A stretch of 64,000 nucleotides of DNA from Synechococcus sp. PCC 7335 (GCF_000155595.1 NZ_DS989904.1:2413758-2477757); one strand, 5' to 3'. Shown: positions 27,188 through 36,967, numbered from the stretch's first letter. Translations and numbers: made by a program. The notes: generated by a model not told the origin, from the letters alone.

Positions 27188-28690
27188 ATGACCGGTCAAT
27201 TGAACCTTTCCAAACAGTCAGCTCAGGCTAAATCAGCAGCTCTTTCCCCAGAGCAGGTGACGCCTAGGAAAGATGTCTCAGAAGATAATTCCAGGGCAAG
27301 CAACACAGGGTCAGCCCAGCCAAGTTTCTCCCTACGCACTAGCTGGATTGCCAAGCGTAAGGGGCAAAAGAACGTAACCCAGATGCACTATGCCCGTCAG
27401 GGCCTAGTTACTGAAGAAATGGAATATGTGGCTAAACGGGAAAGTCTACCCGTCTCCTTAATCAAAGACGAAGTGGCTAGAGGTCGGATGATTATTCCTG
27501 CAAACATCAACCATCCTAATTTGGAACCGATGGCTATCGGCATTGCTAGTAAGTGCAAAGTCAATGCCAACATCGGTGCATCTCCTAACTCTTCTGATAT
27601 CGACGAAGAAGTCGCAAAGCTGCATCTAGCAGTTAAATATGGGGCAGATACGCTGATGGATCTGTCTACGGGCGGCGGCAATCTTGATGAAATCCGCACA
27701 GCTGTGATCAATAGCTCACCGATTCCCATCGGTACTGTGCCTATCTACCAGGCACTAGAAAGCGTTCATGGCAGTATTGAAAATCTAGCTGCACAAGACT
27801 TTCTACACATCATCGAAAAGCATGCGCAGCAAGGCGTTGACTACATGACCATTCATGCAGGTATTTTGATCGAGCACCTGCCGCTGGTCAAAGACCGTTT
27901 AACTGGCATTGTTTCTCGCGGAGGCGGCATCATGGCTCAGTGGATGCTGCATCACCATAAGCAAAATCCGCTCTTTAGCCACTACGATGACATCATCGAA
28001 ATCTTCAAGCGCTACGACGTGTCCTTTAGTTTGGGTGATTCTTTGCGCCCTGGCTGTCAGCATGATGCTTCTGACAAAGCCCAGTTTGCTGAACTGGAGA
28101 CGCTTGGAGAGCTTACCCGCAGGGCATGGAAGCAGGATGTGCAAGTGATGGTAGAAGGCCCTGGCCACATACCACTAGACCAGATTGAAATGAACGTGAA
28201 AAAACAGATGGAGGCGTGTTCTGAAGCACCCTTCTATGTGTTAGGTCCGCTGGTAACAGACATCGCGCCAGGCTATGATCACATCACCTCTGCAATTGGC
28301 GCGGCAATGGCTGGCTGGCATGGTACGGCGATGCTTTGCTACGTTACCCCCAAAGAGCATCTAGGCCTACCCGACGCAGAAGACGTACGCAACGGGCTAA
28401 TTGCTTACAAGATTGCAGCTCATGCGGCTGATATCGCGCGCCATCGTCCGGGCGCACGCGATCGCGACGATGAACTCTCACGAGCCCGCTATAACTTCGA
28501 TTGGAACAAACAATTCGAGCTTTCTTTAGATCCTGAGCGCGCTCGTGAGTATCACGATGAAACGTTGCCTGCTGATATTTACAAAACCGCTGAGTTTTGT
28601 TCTATGTGTGGCCCTAAGTTTTGTCCGATGCAGACAAAAATCGATTCAGAAAAGCTCAGTGAGTTAGAGAAGTTTCTAGCAAAGGAATAA
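27188..28690 (+). CDS. thiC: Phosphomethylpyrimidine synthase ThiC
   Basis: Radical-SAM enzyme converting AIR to HMP-P in thiamine pyrimidine synthesis. The C-terminal [12 protein letters not shown] holds the CxxCx4C iron-sulfur motif. Core blocks: [33 protein letters not shown] and [16 protein letters not shown]. The protein is 500 residues; its first 50 residues are a Ser/Gln-rich low-complexity tail. The gene lies downstream of the TPP riboswitch and symporter in one transcription direction. No second riboswitch appears in the intervening gap. Confidence 0.97.
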   Translation: MTGQLNLSKQSAQAKSAALSPEQVTPRKDVSEDNSRASNTGSAQPSFSLRTSWIAKRKGQKNVTQMHYARQGLVTEEMEYVAKRESLPVSLIKDEVARGRMIIPANINHPNLEPMAIGIASKCKVNANIGASPNSSDIDEEVAKLHLAVKYGADTLMDLSTGGGNLDEIRTAVINSSPIPIGTVPIYQALESVHGSIENLAAQDFLHIIEKHAQQGVDYMTIHAGILIEHLPLVKDRLTGIVSRGGGIMAQWMLHHHKQNPLFSHYDDIIEIFKRYDVSFSLGDSLRPGCQHDASDKAQFAELETLGELTRRAWKQDVQVMVEGPGHIPLDQIEMNVKKQMEACSEAPFYVLGPLVTDIAPGYDHITSAIGAAMAGWHGTAMLCYVTPKEHLGLPDAEDVRNGLIAYKIAAHAADIARHRPGARDRDDELSRARYNFDWNKQFELSLDPERAREYHDETLPADIYKTAEFCSMCGPKFCPMQTKIDSEKLSELEKFLAKE

Positions 28691-28737
28691 TTCATCAAGG
28701 AGAAGCTAGAACGAACCGGAAGGTGAAATTAGAGTGG

Positions 28738-29136
28738 CTATAGCAGACTTCGCATCGCTGCCCAGTCATCTCTTTTCACCAACCAGGGAGCAACCGGTAC
28801 CTTTTTAGTGATGCCGTTATCGTCTATATAGATTCGACGACTATCTGCCTTGACAAATTCCCAAGACTCGAAGGTATACCGTTTTTTCTCCATTCCTAGC
28901 AAGTTATACACTGTCAGCTGATGCGCCTCTAACAAGAAGTACGGGCGCTGTAAGCAGTAACATCCGAAGCCAAAAAATCCAATGGCTAGGCCAGCTAGGG
29001 GTAAAAGGCTAATGCTTACTTGTGTGGCACTCCAAAGGGAGTAAGCAGTGCCAACCATACCACCAGCGAGGAAGAGGACACCGGGTGTTTTGTTGTAATA
29101 AGCCATCAAACGCTGCGATGAATCGGCGGGTTGCAT
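28738..29136 (-). CDS. Membrane protein with a bPH-like domain
   Basis: A 132-residue protein with two close hydrophobic segments (about 19-35 and 40-58). A soluble tail follows: FLLEAHQLTVYNLLGMEKKRYTFESWEFVKADSRRIYIDDNG, resembling the beta-rich bacterial PH-like domain of small membrane proteins. Function unknown. Convergent with thiC. Confidence 0.7.
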   Translation of the reverse strand: MQPADSSQRLMAYYNKTPGVLFLAGGMVGTAYSLWSATQVSISLLPLAGLAIGFFGFGCYCLQRPYFLLEAHQLTVYNLLGMEKKRYTFESWEFVKADSRRIYIDDNGITKKVPVAPWLVKRDDWAAMRSLL

Positions 29137-29528
29137 GGAGAGTATGGGTGAACTATCTGAATAGTACTTTTGAATACGAATACTTTTGAATAATGAAGAT
29201 AGCGTTACCTTAGTGCAGGTGCAGACATTCTGACCCCTTTTAAGGTCGCTCGCTAATTATGAAACTAAGAGCAAGGGAATTGAGTAAAAGGAAATTGAGT
29301 AAATAAGGGAATTCGGATTAGTATATAGCGTTCCCGTTCGCGGACGTCACATCGAAGTATTCAACTTCAGTTGCTTCGGCCTGGAAATTGGATGTTTAAG
29401 TGAGAACCGCTTTATTGCTGTAATTATCCGAGTCCTGGATTCAAAAACTCTCAGTTCCGCAATTCCTGTAGGTCCCCTATTTCCTAGTCTTTCTACACTC
29501 ACGGGTGCAGTAGCTCCCACCGCACTAG
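29137..29528. other. Intergenic stretch, short direct repeats
   Basis: About 390 bases upstream of the bPH-like gene and downstream of the pseudokinase gene. It contains a 16-bp-period direct repeat of TACTTTTGAATA (29165-29176 and 29181-29192). I find no convincing gene. A 61-codon frame ending at 29347 lacks a good start. Confidence 0.6.
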
Positions 29529-31214
29529 TCAACTCTCAGACTTGTCTGTCTGCGGAATGTATTGCCACTGCCAAGGCCTAGATGAGCGACCGCTGAGTCG
29601 TCTAGGAGAAGAAAGTTCAAAGCCATAGGTCTGAGCGTTTGCGCTCAGCCACCTAAACGCCTCTGTCTTTCTAAAGCTAGGCTGTCGGTCGGTTGATTCA
29701 TCACTACCACCAATGTCGACAACATATCCCGTGTGATAGTCCCCAACAGCTACGAACGAAGTGTCAGTATTCGAGGTATTATCGTTTGCTGTCTGGGTAG
29801 GTTCGCGGTACCCAGAGAGGGCATATAGCTCGATCGCTTCAGCTCTAGCAGCTGCAATCATCTTCCAATAGGCATCTGCCGCTTCGGGGCGTAGCAAGAT
29901 ACTGCCATCCTCTAGCAGGTTAGTAAGCTGGGACGGAGTGGCTGCTTCATCTATCGCTTTTGCATCGGAGGGTTTAAAGACATTAGCAGTCCAGTTTTGC
30001 CAGGTTTGAGGCAGGCGAGACAGACGGTATCGCCCCCACTGATAAGTTTTAACGCCAGTGCCAAGCATGAATAGAACAGCAACACCGGCAACAAAAAATT
30101 TGAACAGGTGAGGATTAAGCGGTCGGGGTCTAGAAAACCTCGTTGGACTCTCAGGAATTACATTCGCTGCTGCGTCCGCTACTGCACTCCCATCGCCATT
30201 GAGCGGCAAAGAGGAGTAGTTAGCCCTAAATTGAGCAGAAGGGGAGTATAACTGAGCACCCGGTGCGGCAATCACGGTAGGTAAACGACTATTTTGAGCA
30301 ATTCTTTGGCGATCGCCCATTCTGCTTAAAGTATCCATCGCTTGCTTGGCACTCTCAAAGCGATCGCGCCAATCCTGTCGCACCAGGCGATCGATAAACT
30401 CTGCTAAGTGCAAACTCACCTCTACCTCTGCTCGCCACATAAGTCCCTTAGTCGGATCGTAGCTAAAGTCGTGATGAGAGCGGCCTGTTAATGCCTCGAT
30501 TGCTATCAACCCTAGTGCGTACAGATCGCTCGTAGGCTGTGGGTTCTGATCGTAATTAGGTAGAAGCTGCTCGGGCGCAGTGTAAGTATGAGGACTCACC
30601 GGAACAGCAATAGAGAGGCTACCGTCAGCGTCTACTCTACTCCTTGCAAGCCGCGAAAGCGCAGCAAAGTGAGTTATGAAGATCTGACCATCTTTGTCCT
30701 GGCGGATAAGGTGCGCAGGATGCAGGTACTGATGAACCACTCCTTGGGCATGAATAGAACTTAGGCCAACAAGCATATCCTGCATAAGCTTGATAACGTA
30801 GCTTTCACTAAGTGGCTTTCCCGGCTTGATTTCGGCGCTGAGAGGATGTCCCTCGATATGTGCTTGAACAAGATAGAAAGTGTTTGACTGATCAAGATTT
30901 TGATCACCAAGCTGTCTGGGTTCAGTATGCTTGGCTTTTGGTACTAAGGTTTTTGGACCTGATGTATGCCCAGCTTCTGTATAAAAATAAGCTGTTAGCC
31001 TCGGGATGGCCGCAGACTCACTTAACCGTTCTAGAATCTGAGCTTCACGTTCTAGATAGTGGCGAATCTTGCGTTGACGGTAGTGAATAGCAATAATCCA
31101 GCACAGCGGCTGCTGAAGATGATGGCGATCGCGAGCTAGATAAACTGTTCTAAAATCCGTACAAATTAGCTTTTCCTTTAGCTCAAATCGGTCTTTCAAT
31201 ATCTGCGTATTCAT
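29529..31214 (-). CDS. Membrane-anchored Ser/Thr kinase-like protein, predicted pseudokinase
   Basis: A 561-residue protein. Residues 1-300 have a protein-kinase fold: RFELKEKLICTDFRTVYLARD replaces the usual glycine loop, and TYTAPEQL (211-218), TSDLYALGLIAIEALTG and RF (286) match kinase subdomains VIII, IX and XI. But the key catalytic residues are missing: the ATP lysine (WIIAIHYR, 39-46), the HRD Asp (HQYLHP, 161-166) and the DFG (HFA, 182-184). A membrane helix (about 371-391) follows, then about 165 residues outside. It is therefore more likely a scaffold or sensor than an active kinase. Neighbours give no partner. Confidence 0.85.
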   Translation of the reverse strand: MNTQILKDRFELKEKLICTDFRTVYLARDRHHLQQPLCWIIAIHYRQRKIRHYLEREAQILERLSESAAIPRLTAYFYTEAGHTSGPKTLVPKAKHTEPRQLGDQNLDQSNTFYLVQAHIEGHPLSAEIKPGKPLSESYVIKLMQDMLVGLSSIHAQGVVHQYLHPAHLIRQDKDGQIFITHFAALSRLARSRVDADGSLSIAVPVSPHTYTAPEQLLPNYDQNPQPTSDLYALGLIAIEALTGRSHHDFSYDPTKGLMWRAEVEVSLHLAEFIDRLVRQDWRDRFESAKQAMDTLSRMGDRQRIAQNSRLPTVIAAPGAQLYSPSAQFRANYSSLPLNGDGSAVADAAANVIPESPTRFSRPRPLNPHLFKFFVAGVAVLFMLGTGVKTYQWGRYRLSRLPQTWQNWTANVFKPSDAKAIDEAATPSQLTNLLEDGSILLRPEAADAYWKMIAAARAEAIELYALSGYREPTQTANDNTSNTDTSFVAVGDYHTGYVVDIGGSDESTDRQPSFRKTEAFRWLSANAQTYGFELSSPRRLSGRSSRPWQWQYIPQTDKSES

Positions 31215-31839
31215 TCACCAATAGAAAAAACGTCAGTACCACTACCATGCGAAACTTCACTGTCTGACTTTCATTTTCCTGTCATATTTTCGAATACATT
31301 TGCTATTTACAACAAGCCACTTCTCATAGCCAAGGTTTGGCACGATATCGCGGCCTGATCCTACCCCTCGTCAGCGTACTACTAAAGATATCCGTACCTA
31401 GTTGAAGTAATAGCCATAGATAACTATTGACATCATATGGAGTAGAAGGGCTGGAATTGGAAATATGCTTTGTGAGTAGAGTGAATAACCTTTATCAAAG
31501 ATAGAGTCTCTAGGAAACCTATGTAGAATTACTACATATTTGTTCGACCAGGAAGGTCGCTACTACTACTAGAGAAATCACTCTACTCAAGAAAATACTA
31601 AAACGTCTGAGATCTACTGACAAAGCCAAATCTCGAAAATCATAGTGAATCTACGAGACAACTCAGACGTAAGTCTTATAGAGTGTTGCCGATCTTACCG
31701 ATAGAATTTTATCGATAGAATTAGATCAAAGAGAGGATCCCGCTTAGATAACAAAGTAGTTGTCGAAGATAACCTATGGCTCGTCTTATTCCTAGCCATC
31801 ATCATCATTTCCTCCGTTGATGCCAATCGTTAGATAGAC

Positions 31840-32155
31840 GTGGCTACTAAAGTCTTTTCCGCCGCTATTGAAGAGTTTCAAGATCCCAAAACTAGAGCCT
31901 TTCCATCGCACCCTATCCTTCGCACTATATAAACTATATGGTTGGGTATGCGGAATGGTTGGGTATGCGGACCTCTCAGTTACAACAGTTGAGAAGCTTG
32001 ACGAGGCTAAGAACTGGCTCGAAGCTATCGCTCTCTAGTGGTTCTCGGAAAAGAATGGCTGAAACGACGCAAACTTGTTACATGATAACCAACGACCCGT
32101 ACGAGGTTCCAATGCTTACAGCGTTTTGATTTCCAGAGTCATTGAAGAGCGATAG
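31840..32155 (+). pseudogene. Possible decayed coding sequence
   Basis: Protein-like strings appear in two frames: from GTG 31840 ATKVFSAAIEEFQDPKTR to a stop near 31930, then from ATG 31955 MVGYADLSVTTVEKLDEAKN WLEAIAL, TAG, WFSEKNG, TGA, NDANLLHDNQRPVRGSNAYS and on to TAG 32155. The second frame is broken only by two stops. A 17-bp tandem duplication (31938-31971) sits at the junction. I do not recognise the family. This is a judgement from sequence texture only. Confidence 0.35.
31938..31971 (+). repeat. 17-bp perfect tandem duplication
   Basis: ATGGTTGGGTATGCGGA occurs twice without spacer (31938-31954, 31955-31971). The period is not a multiple of three, so it shifts any frame read through it. 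Confidence 0.95.
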
Positions 32156-32251
32156 CTTTCGAAAGGCAAGCACAAGACCTGACGCTTGGATCGCGATAGA
32201 AAGCTCACTACCCTAGTCAAGTCATGACCTTAGTCAAACGGTGGTATTCAC

Positions 32252-32992
32252 TCATAAGACTAGCAACAGACTAGAGTAACCCGCTGCTCCTAGCGCAAAC
32301 ATCCAGAATCGACTTTCCCTTTCCTGGGGTAGCTCTTCTTTCAGTATGTTTAAGATGATGCCACCTGCTAAGAATGCAAACAAAATAGCTGTAATTGCTT
32401 CATCGATCTTAGTTTGGGTACCAATCACCCAACCACAAATCACAGCCGCAGCTAGAATCCACTTGCCTACACGAGAATAAGCCCGTTTATGGTCTTCCCA
32501 CAGACTATAGTCGTTGACCAGGAAATGGAGAGCCATGGCGATCACGTATAGCCATAGGTCTCTTAGTCCTGGCTCTTCGCGATGCATCAGCAGATAGCCA
32601 ATCAATGCGTTGTACAGCCCGAAGGACACCATGTGCAACCAGAACACCCCAGGCTGTGTCTCATCGCCCTGGCCCTCTTTGACACTTTGGTACCTAGAGA
32701 CTTTAGCGGCTTTCTCTAAGCCATAAAAGGCAATCATCCCTAACAACGCCACAATATATACGTGATGCTCAACTGCCGAGAGCATCGCGCTGTTTTCTTG
32801 AAAGTCCGATTGTGCCTCACTTAAATCTGGTAAGACATGAACAAAGACGTATGCTACCGAAACACCGCTACTCAGAGATAGCCAGCGGCTACGAGGCAGT
32901 CGCTTCAGAAACTTAAACCGACTAGCGATGATATGAATCAGCGCTAGCAAAAGCGCGGATAGTCCCGCTAATAAAATGCTAGAGCTGTGCAT
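32252..32992 (-). CDS. Integral membrane protein, distantly ZIP-like
   Basis: A 246-residue polytopic protein with about eight hydrophobic helices. The segment LSLSSGVSVAYVFVHVLPDLSEAQ has the gly-rich stretch plus H-x-LPDL that resembles the first metal-site helix of ZIP transporters, but the second HxxxE-type motif is not clear. Other landmarks are HLVNDYSLWEDHKRAYSRVGKW and FLAGGIILNILKEELPQERESRFW (the latter typical of ZIP-like C-terminal helix). Metal transport is a guess. Confidence 0.65.
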   Translation of the reverse strand: MHSSSILLAGLSALLLALIHIIASRFKFLKRLPRSRWLSLSSGVSVAYVFVHVLPDLSEAQSDFQENSAMLSAVEHHVYIVALLGMIAFYGLEKAAKVSRYQSVKEGQGDETQPGVFWLHMVSFGLYNALIGYLLMHREEPGLRDLWLYVIAMALHFLVNDYSLWEDHKRAYSRVGKWILAAAVICGWVIGTQTKIDEAITAILFAFLAGGIILNILKEELPQERESRFWMFALGAAGYSSLLLVL

Positions 32993-33025
32993 TACTATGG
33001 CTACTGAAATGGATACTGAATACGG

Positions 33026-33295
33026 CTACTGAATCGAGGTACTGTCGCTACGACGTGCCTGAGAGGGTCCCTGCTGTGAGAGTACATCCTCATCTACTGC
33101 CTGCTCACTCAGATTACTCTGTGCCCTTTGTACATCAGCCGGTGTAGCTTCGGGTACGCTCTGACTACTTGCTGTATCAGAGGGGGTACAGGCTGTCGCC
33201 ATTAACATTATTAACAGACTGGCAATTAGGAGAACAACTAGACGCCGCAGTCTACCTAATGTAATTAGCTGACCTACCTGTAGGAAATTGTTCAT
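33026..33295 (-). CDS. Small putative lipoprotein
   Basis: An 89-residue protein. The hydrophobic segment LVVLLIASLLIMLMATAC ends in a lipobox (A-T-A-C). The mature part is Ser/Gln/Asp-rich and polar (CTPSDTASSQSVPEATPADV), probably unstructured. It starts at ATG 33295, with a CAGGAGT element about 10 bases upstream. It lies 33 bases upstream of the ZIP-like gene on the same strand. Confidence 0.7.
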   Translation of the reverse strand: MNNFLQVGQLITLGRLRRLVVLLIASLLIMLMATACTPSDTASSQSVPEATPADVQRAQSNLSEQAVDEDVLSQQGPSQARRSDSTSIQ

Positions 33296-33486
33296 AGTCT
33301 ACTCCTGCCATTAAATGCTGTCGTGTAATAGAGCTTATAAAGAATTTATTAAGACTCTATTGCACGAGATTAGGCTACTCCTAATGAACTTGTCCTCCGA
33401 CTGAGGACATAGTTTAGATTGAGTCGCTATGCTAACCAAATCTTAATCCTTAATTTAGTCAATTTAGTCTCAACGAAGAAAGAAAA

Positions 33487-33666
33487 ATGAACAGCGATCT
33501 AGGCCGGCTCATAATTATCCTCTCAATTCTACTTTTGATTATCTTTCCCTTCGCGGGGCTAGCGCCTCTGACGCTATTGTTCTTTGTTGCAGTTTGTGGC
33601 TGGGGCGCACGATTGTTTAGCACCATTGTGAGTGCAACTGAGCCAACAGACTCGCAAAACTCCTAG
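33487..33666 (+). CDS. Small membrane protein (59 aa)
   Basis: An ORF of 59 codons read directly from the sequence. The peptide MNSDLGRLIIILSILLLIIF continues PFAGLAPLTLLFFVAVCGWG and ends with a polar tail (ATEPTDSQNS). Two hydrophobic segments suggest a hairpin membrane protein. A purine-rich GAAGAAAGAAAA precedes ATG. It is oppositely oriented to the lipoprotein gene, with a shared upstream region. Confidence 0.6.
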   Translation: MNSDLGRLIIILSILLLIIFPFAGLAPLTLLFFVAVCGWGARLFSTIVSATEPTDSQNS

Positions 33667-33851
33667 CATTGAATCCAGTGGATGCAGACTGGCTTGACTA
33701 AGCCGCTCAGCCAGAGTTTTCACTTTTGGCATAAGCCTGCTGGTATAGGGCTACCTAACAAAGACTCTTCAAAGTCTACTTTTTAGAAGGTGAAAAAACT
33801 GCTCAGAACCGCTTTCCTAAGTGAGTTGTTTAAATTACTTTCTAGATAAAC

Positions 33852-34712
33852 ATGCCTATTCCTGCTGATCAAATTCCGGCTCAAGCTCAAGATAAGCAAC
33901 CGGCTCACGAGTCTGAAATGACACCTTCGCCCATTTATGATCGTGATAGCTACAAAGGCAGCGAAAAGCTCAAGGGGAAAGTTGCACTAATTACTGGGGG
34001 GGATAGTGGGATCGGCCGATCTGTTGCAGTACTCTATGCGAAAGAAGGCGCTGATGTCGCTATTTCATATTTAGACGAGCAAGAAGATGCTGAGAAAACA
34101 AAGTCTTTGGTAGAGGCACAAGGACAGAAGTGTCTGCTGCTCCCGGGAGATATTAGTAATGAGACTTTCTGCCAGGAGGTTGTCCAAAAAACGGTCGACG
34201 AACTAGGCCAGCTTGATATCCTTGTTAGCAATGCCGCTGAGCAGTATATGGAAGACGATTGGGAAGAGATTGACTCAGCTCGGCTCGGCAGTATCTTTAG
34301 TACTAATGTCTTTCCGATGTTCTACTTCACCAAAGCAGCGCTGCCGCATTTGAAAGAAGGAAGTTCAATTATTATCACCACCTCTATTAATGCGTATAAG
34401 GGGAACGATTCGCTGCTAAGCTATTCAACGACGAAAGGAGCTAACCTTGCGTTCTTGCGATCGCTTTCTCAACGCGTTTTAGAAAAAGGCATTCGGGTCA
34501 ATGGCGTTGCTCCTGGCCCAATCTGGACACCTTTTATTCCCGATGCCTTCCCAGCTGAACAGGTAGAAGGTTTTGGCAAACAGGTGCCGATGAAGCGTCC
34601 CGGTCAGCCAGTAGAAGTTGGTACGTGCTTTGTATTCCTAGCGTCCGAAGACTCTTCTTACATGACTGGACAAGTACTTCATCCCAACGGCGGGGTTGTT
34701 GTCGGTGCGTAA
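33852..34712 (+). CDS. Short-chain dehydrogenase, YhdG/YhxC-like (general-stress type)
   Basis: A 286-residue SDR with the long N-terminal extension typical of the glucose-1-dehydrogenase-like stress subgroup (PIYDRDSYKGSEKLKGKVALITGG). NAD(P) motif GGDSGIGRSVA, NAA at SNAAEQYM, YxxxK at YSTTKGANLAF and PGP in VNGVAPGPIWTPFIP are present. The end SYMTGQVLHPNGG is the family C-terminus. Convergent with the Crp-family gene (84 bases between ends). Substrate unknown. Confidence 0.88.
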   Translation: MPIPADQIPAQAQDKQPAHESEMTPSPIYDRDSYKGSEKLKGKVALITGGDSGIGRSVAVLYAKEGADVAISYLDEQEDAEKTKSLVEAQGQKCLLLPGDISNETFCQEVVQKTVDELGQLDILVSNAAEQYMEDDWEEIDSARLGSIFSTNVFPMFYFTKAALPHLKEGSSIIITTSINAYKGNDSLLSYSTTKGANLAFLRSLSQRVLEKGIRVNGVAPGPIWTPFIPDAFPAEQVEGFGKQVPMKRPGQPVEVGTCFVFLASEDSSYMTGQVLHPNGGVVVGA

Positions 34713-34795
34713 GCTACCAAAATCGAAACTTCTACCGAGCCTCACGCCAACATGCTGACATGAGACTCGGGAAAGCTTATCTTCCTCATGAATCC

Positions 34796-35437
34796 CTAAA
34801 GGGAAATGCCTACGCTCTGAGGTGTCACAATCAGCTGACGACGATGAACACTGAGCCATCCTTCGTCCTTGAAGTCGCGTAGCAATCTAGTGACGGTGAC
34901 CCGGGTAGTCCCAATAATCGTTGCTAGCTGATGATGAGTCAAACGAATGGTAATGCGTACACCATTCGGTCCGACTTGGCCAAAATCTTGAGCTAGCTGA
35001 ATAATCAAGCTACGCAAACGATCCGTCACTAGGCGCTTTCCTGAAAAGGCTAGCCACGCTTCTGTCTGCTGAAGACGACGTACTAGCTGTGGAAATAGCG
35101 CTGCAGATAGTGCTGGAGAAGATTCTATTTCACTAATAGAGAGCGGCAGTAGGTGAGTTTCACACAGTGCGGTCGCCCAGTAGGGGTGAATATGAGTCAG
35201 CGACGCGCCAAAAGCCATCGCTGGGCCGCAGAGTCCGACGATCGTCTCATTACCGTCAGCGTGAATGGTATGAAGTTGAACAGTGCCTCGACAGATAATG
35301 TAAATATGCTGAGACTGTAGTGGAATCGTTATCCCTGTCTGGTAGGTAACAAGCGATCGCTCCTCGTACAATCTCTCCAAGTGTCTTACAAATGGAGTTG
35401 ATGTCTCACGAATAGGTACAAATGTAGTCAAAGACAA
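34796..35437 (-). CDS. Crp/Fnr-family transcriptional regulator
   Basis: A 213-residue regulator with an N-terminal cupin-type sensor domain (about 25-120) and a C-terminal winged helix: RLTHHQLATIIGTTRVTVTR LLRDFKDEGWLSV, close to the recognition helix of NtcA-like proteins (TTRVTVTRLL). The sensor lacks Fnr cysteines and an obvious cAMP PRRA box (GLCGPAMAFGASL instead). The only start is TTG 35437; no ATG fits the N-terminus. Target genes are unknown. Confidence 0.85.
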   Translation of the reverse strand: MSLTTFVPIRETSTPFVRHLERLYEERSLVTYQTGITIPLQSQHIYIICRGTVQLHTIHADGNETIVGLCGPAMAFGASLTHIHPYWATALCETHLLPLSISEIESSPALSAALFPQLVRRLQQTEAWLAFSGKRLVTDRLRSLIIQLAQDFGQVGPNGVRITIRLTHHQLATIIGTTRVTVTRLLRDFKDEGWLSVHRRQLIVTPQSVGISL

Positions 35438-35507
35438 AACAGTAGCCCCGATAGATCTAATCTTTTGGGACTATTCTTGAATATGAAAATTAAACGTCAA
35501 GAAAGAC

Positions 35508-35562
35508 TAGGTTAAGAAGTGTATTTCAAAATACAAAGCTCCCTAAACCTTTTCTTAACCTA
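35508..35562 (-). terminator. Stem-loop at the 3' end of leuC
   Basis: A perfect 11-bp inverted repeat TAGGTTAAGAA (35508-35518) / TTCTTAACCTA (35552-35562) brackets an inner 7-2-7 palindrome TGTATTTCAAAATACA (35520-35535). The outer arm covers the leuC stop codon. Both are AT-rich with no strong T-tail, so termination is plausible rather than certain. Confidence 0.5.
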
Positions 35563-36967
35563 CAGGCTCCAATTGGCGAACATCGGTGACTTGACCTGTG
35601 ACCGCCGCCGAAACAACCATTGCTGGGCTCATCAGCAGCGTACGCCCAGAAGACGAGCCCTGCCGTCCTTTGAAGTTTCGATTAGAAGAGGAGGCACTGA
35701 TTTGACTCCCCTGTAGCTTATCGGGGTTCATTGCCAAACACATAGAGCAGCCTGGTTCACGCCACTCAAACCCTGCTGCTTCAAAAATTTTATCTAACCC
35801 TTCAGCTTCAGCCTCTATTTTCACTCGCTCTGAGCCCGGCACAACGAAAGCTTTAACCCCAGAGGCAACATGACGACCCTGAGCTACCCTAGCAGCTTCT
35901 TGCAAATCGCTTAACCGGCCGTTGGTACAGCTACCGATAAAGCAAACATCGATCTTAGTTCCCTCAATCTGCTGTCCCGGCGAGAGCTGCATATACCGAT
36001 AGGCTTCCTCAGCGATAGGGCGTTCATCTTCTGGCATTGTTTCCGGTGTGGGAATAGGCTCATTCACACCGATGCCTTGTCCAGGCGTGATACCCCAGGT
36101 CACCGTAGGGACAATCTCTGCTGCCTCAAACTTCACGACATCATCGTAATCAGCATCTGGATCGCTACGCAAACTCTCCCACCAGGCAACGGCCTGATCC
36201 CACTGCTCAGCTTGAGGAGCAAAGTCACGTCCTTTTATATAGTCATAGGTGACTTGGTCTGGGTTGACATAGCCGCAGCGCGCACCGCCTTCAATCGACA
36301 TATTGCATAGCGTCATCCGGCCTTCCATCGACAGGCTTTCGATTGCGCTACCTGCAAATTCGTAAGCAAAGCCAACTCCTCCTTTCACACCTAGCTTACG
36401 AATGATGTGCAAGATAATATCTTTGGCGAATACGCCTTCAGGCAGTTCACCATTCACTTCAATCCGGCGGACTTTAAGCTTGGCTAAGGCCAGGGTTTGG
36501 GAAGCCAGGACATCTCGGACTTGGCTGGTACCAATACCGAATGCGATCGCGCCGAAAGCACCATGTGTAGAGGTATGACTATCACCACATGCGATGGTCA
36601 TGCCAGGCTGCGTCAGTCCTTGCTCTGGAGCGATCACATGCACAATTCCTTGAGATCCAGATCCCACGTTGAAAAAGCGAATTCCATGCTCAGCAGTATT
36701 TGCCTCTAGGGCAGTCATCATCTTCTCTGCCATCGGATCGGCAAAGGGGCGAGACTGGTCTTCTGTCGGTACGATGTGATCGACCGTTGCCACTGTGCGA
36801 TCGGGGTACATCACCTTCAGCCCACGCTCGTTTAGCATGGCAAAGGCTTGCGGGCTAGTCACCTCGTGGATCAGGTGCAGGCCGATGAACAGCTGAGTTT
36901 GGCCAGAAGGCAGCGTGCCTACGGTATGTGCGTCCCAAACTTTGTCGAAGAGTGTGCCTTTGCTCAT
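35555..36967 (-). CDS. leuC: 3-isopropylmalate dehydratase, large subunit
   Basis: Aconitase-family isomerase of leucine synthesis, 470 residues from ATG 36967 ([17 protein letters not shown]). The frame runs open to 37072, but the conserved N-terminus begins at 36967. [4Fe-4S] ligands: Cys in [11 protein letters not shown] and the pair in [11 protein letters not shown]. Substrate motifs [23 protein letters not shown] are intact. leuD is not adjacent, as is usual in cyanobacteria. Confidence 0.97.
   Translation of the reverse strand: MSKGTLFDKVWDAHTVGTLPSGQTQLFIGLHLIHEVTSPQAFAMLNERGLKVMYPDRTVATVDHIVPTEDQSRPFADPMAEKMMTALEANTAEHGIRFFNVGSGSQGIVHVIAPEQGLTQPGMTIACGDSHTSTHGAFGAIAFGIGTSQVRDVLASQTLALAKLKVRRIEVNGELPEGVFAKDIILHIIRKLGVKGGVGFAYEFAGSAIESLSMEGRMTLCNMSIEGGARCGYVNPDQVTYDYIKGRDFAPQAEQWDQAVAWWESLRSDPDADYDDVVKFEAAEIVPTVTWGITPGQGIGVNEPIPTPETMPEDERPIAEEAYRYMQLSPGQQIEGTKIDVCFIGSCTNGRLSDLQEAARVAQGRHVASGVKAFVVPGSERVKIEAEAEGLDKIFEAAGFEWREPGCSMCLAMNPDKLQGSQISASSSNRNFKGRQGSSSGRTLLMSPAMVVSAAVTGQVTDVRQLEPVG

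Larger units (their letters stand above)
31215..32251. other. Gene-poor kilobase with structured and decayed sequence
   Basis: About 1,037 bases without an intact gene. It holds a perfect 9-bp inverted repeat ACGTCTGAG (31603-31611) / CTCAGACGT (31662-31670) enclosing a second pair TCTCG/CGAGA, a 14-bp-period direct repeat of CGATAGAATT (31699 and 31713), a perfect 17-bp tandem duplication, and coding-like fragments annotated separately. No insertion sequence ends are evident. Confidence 0.6.

Noticed and set aside
29347..29532. 61-codon frame overlapping the pseudokinase stop
   Set aside because: It starts at TTG without a Shine-Dalgarno and has no recognisable composition; the four-base overlap alone is weak.
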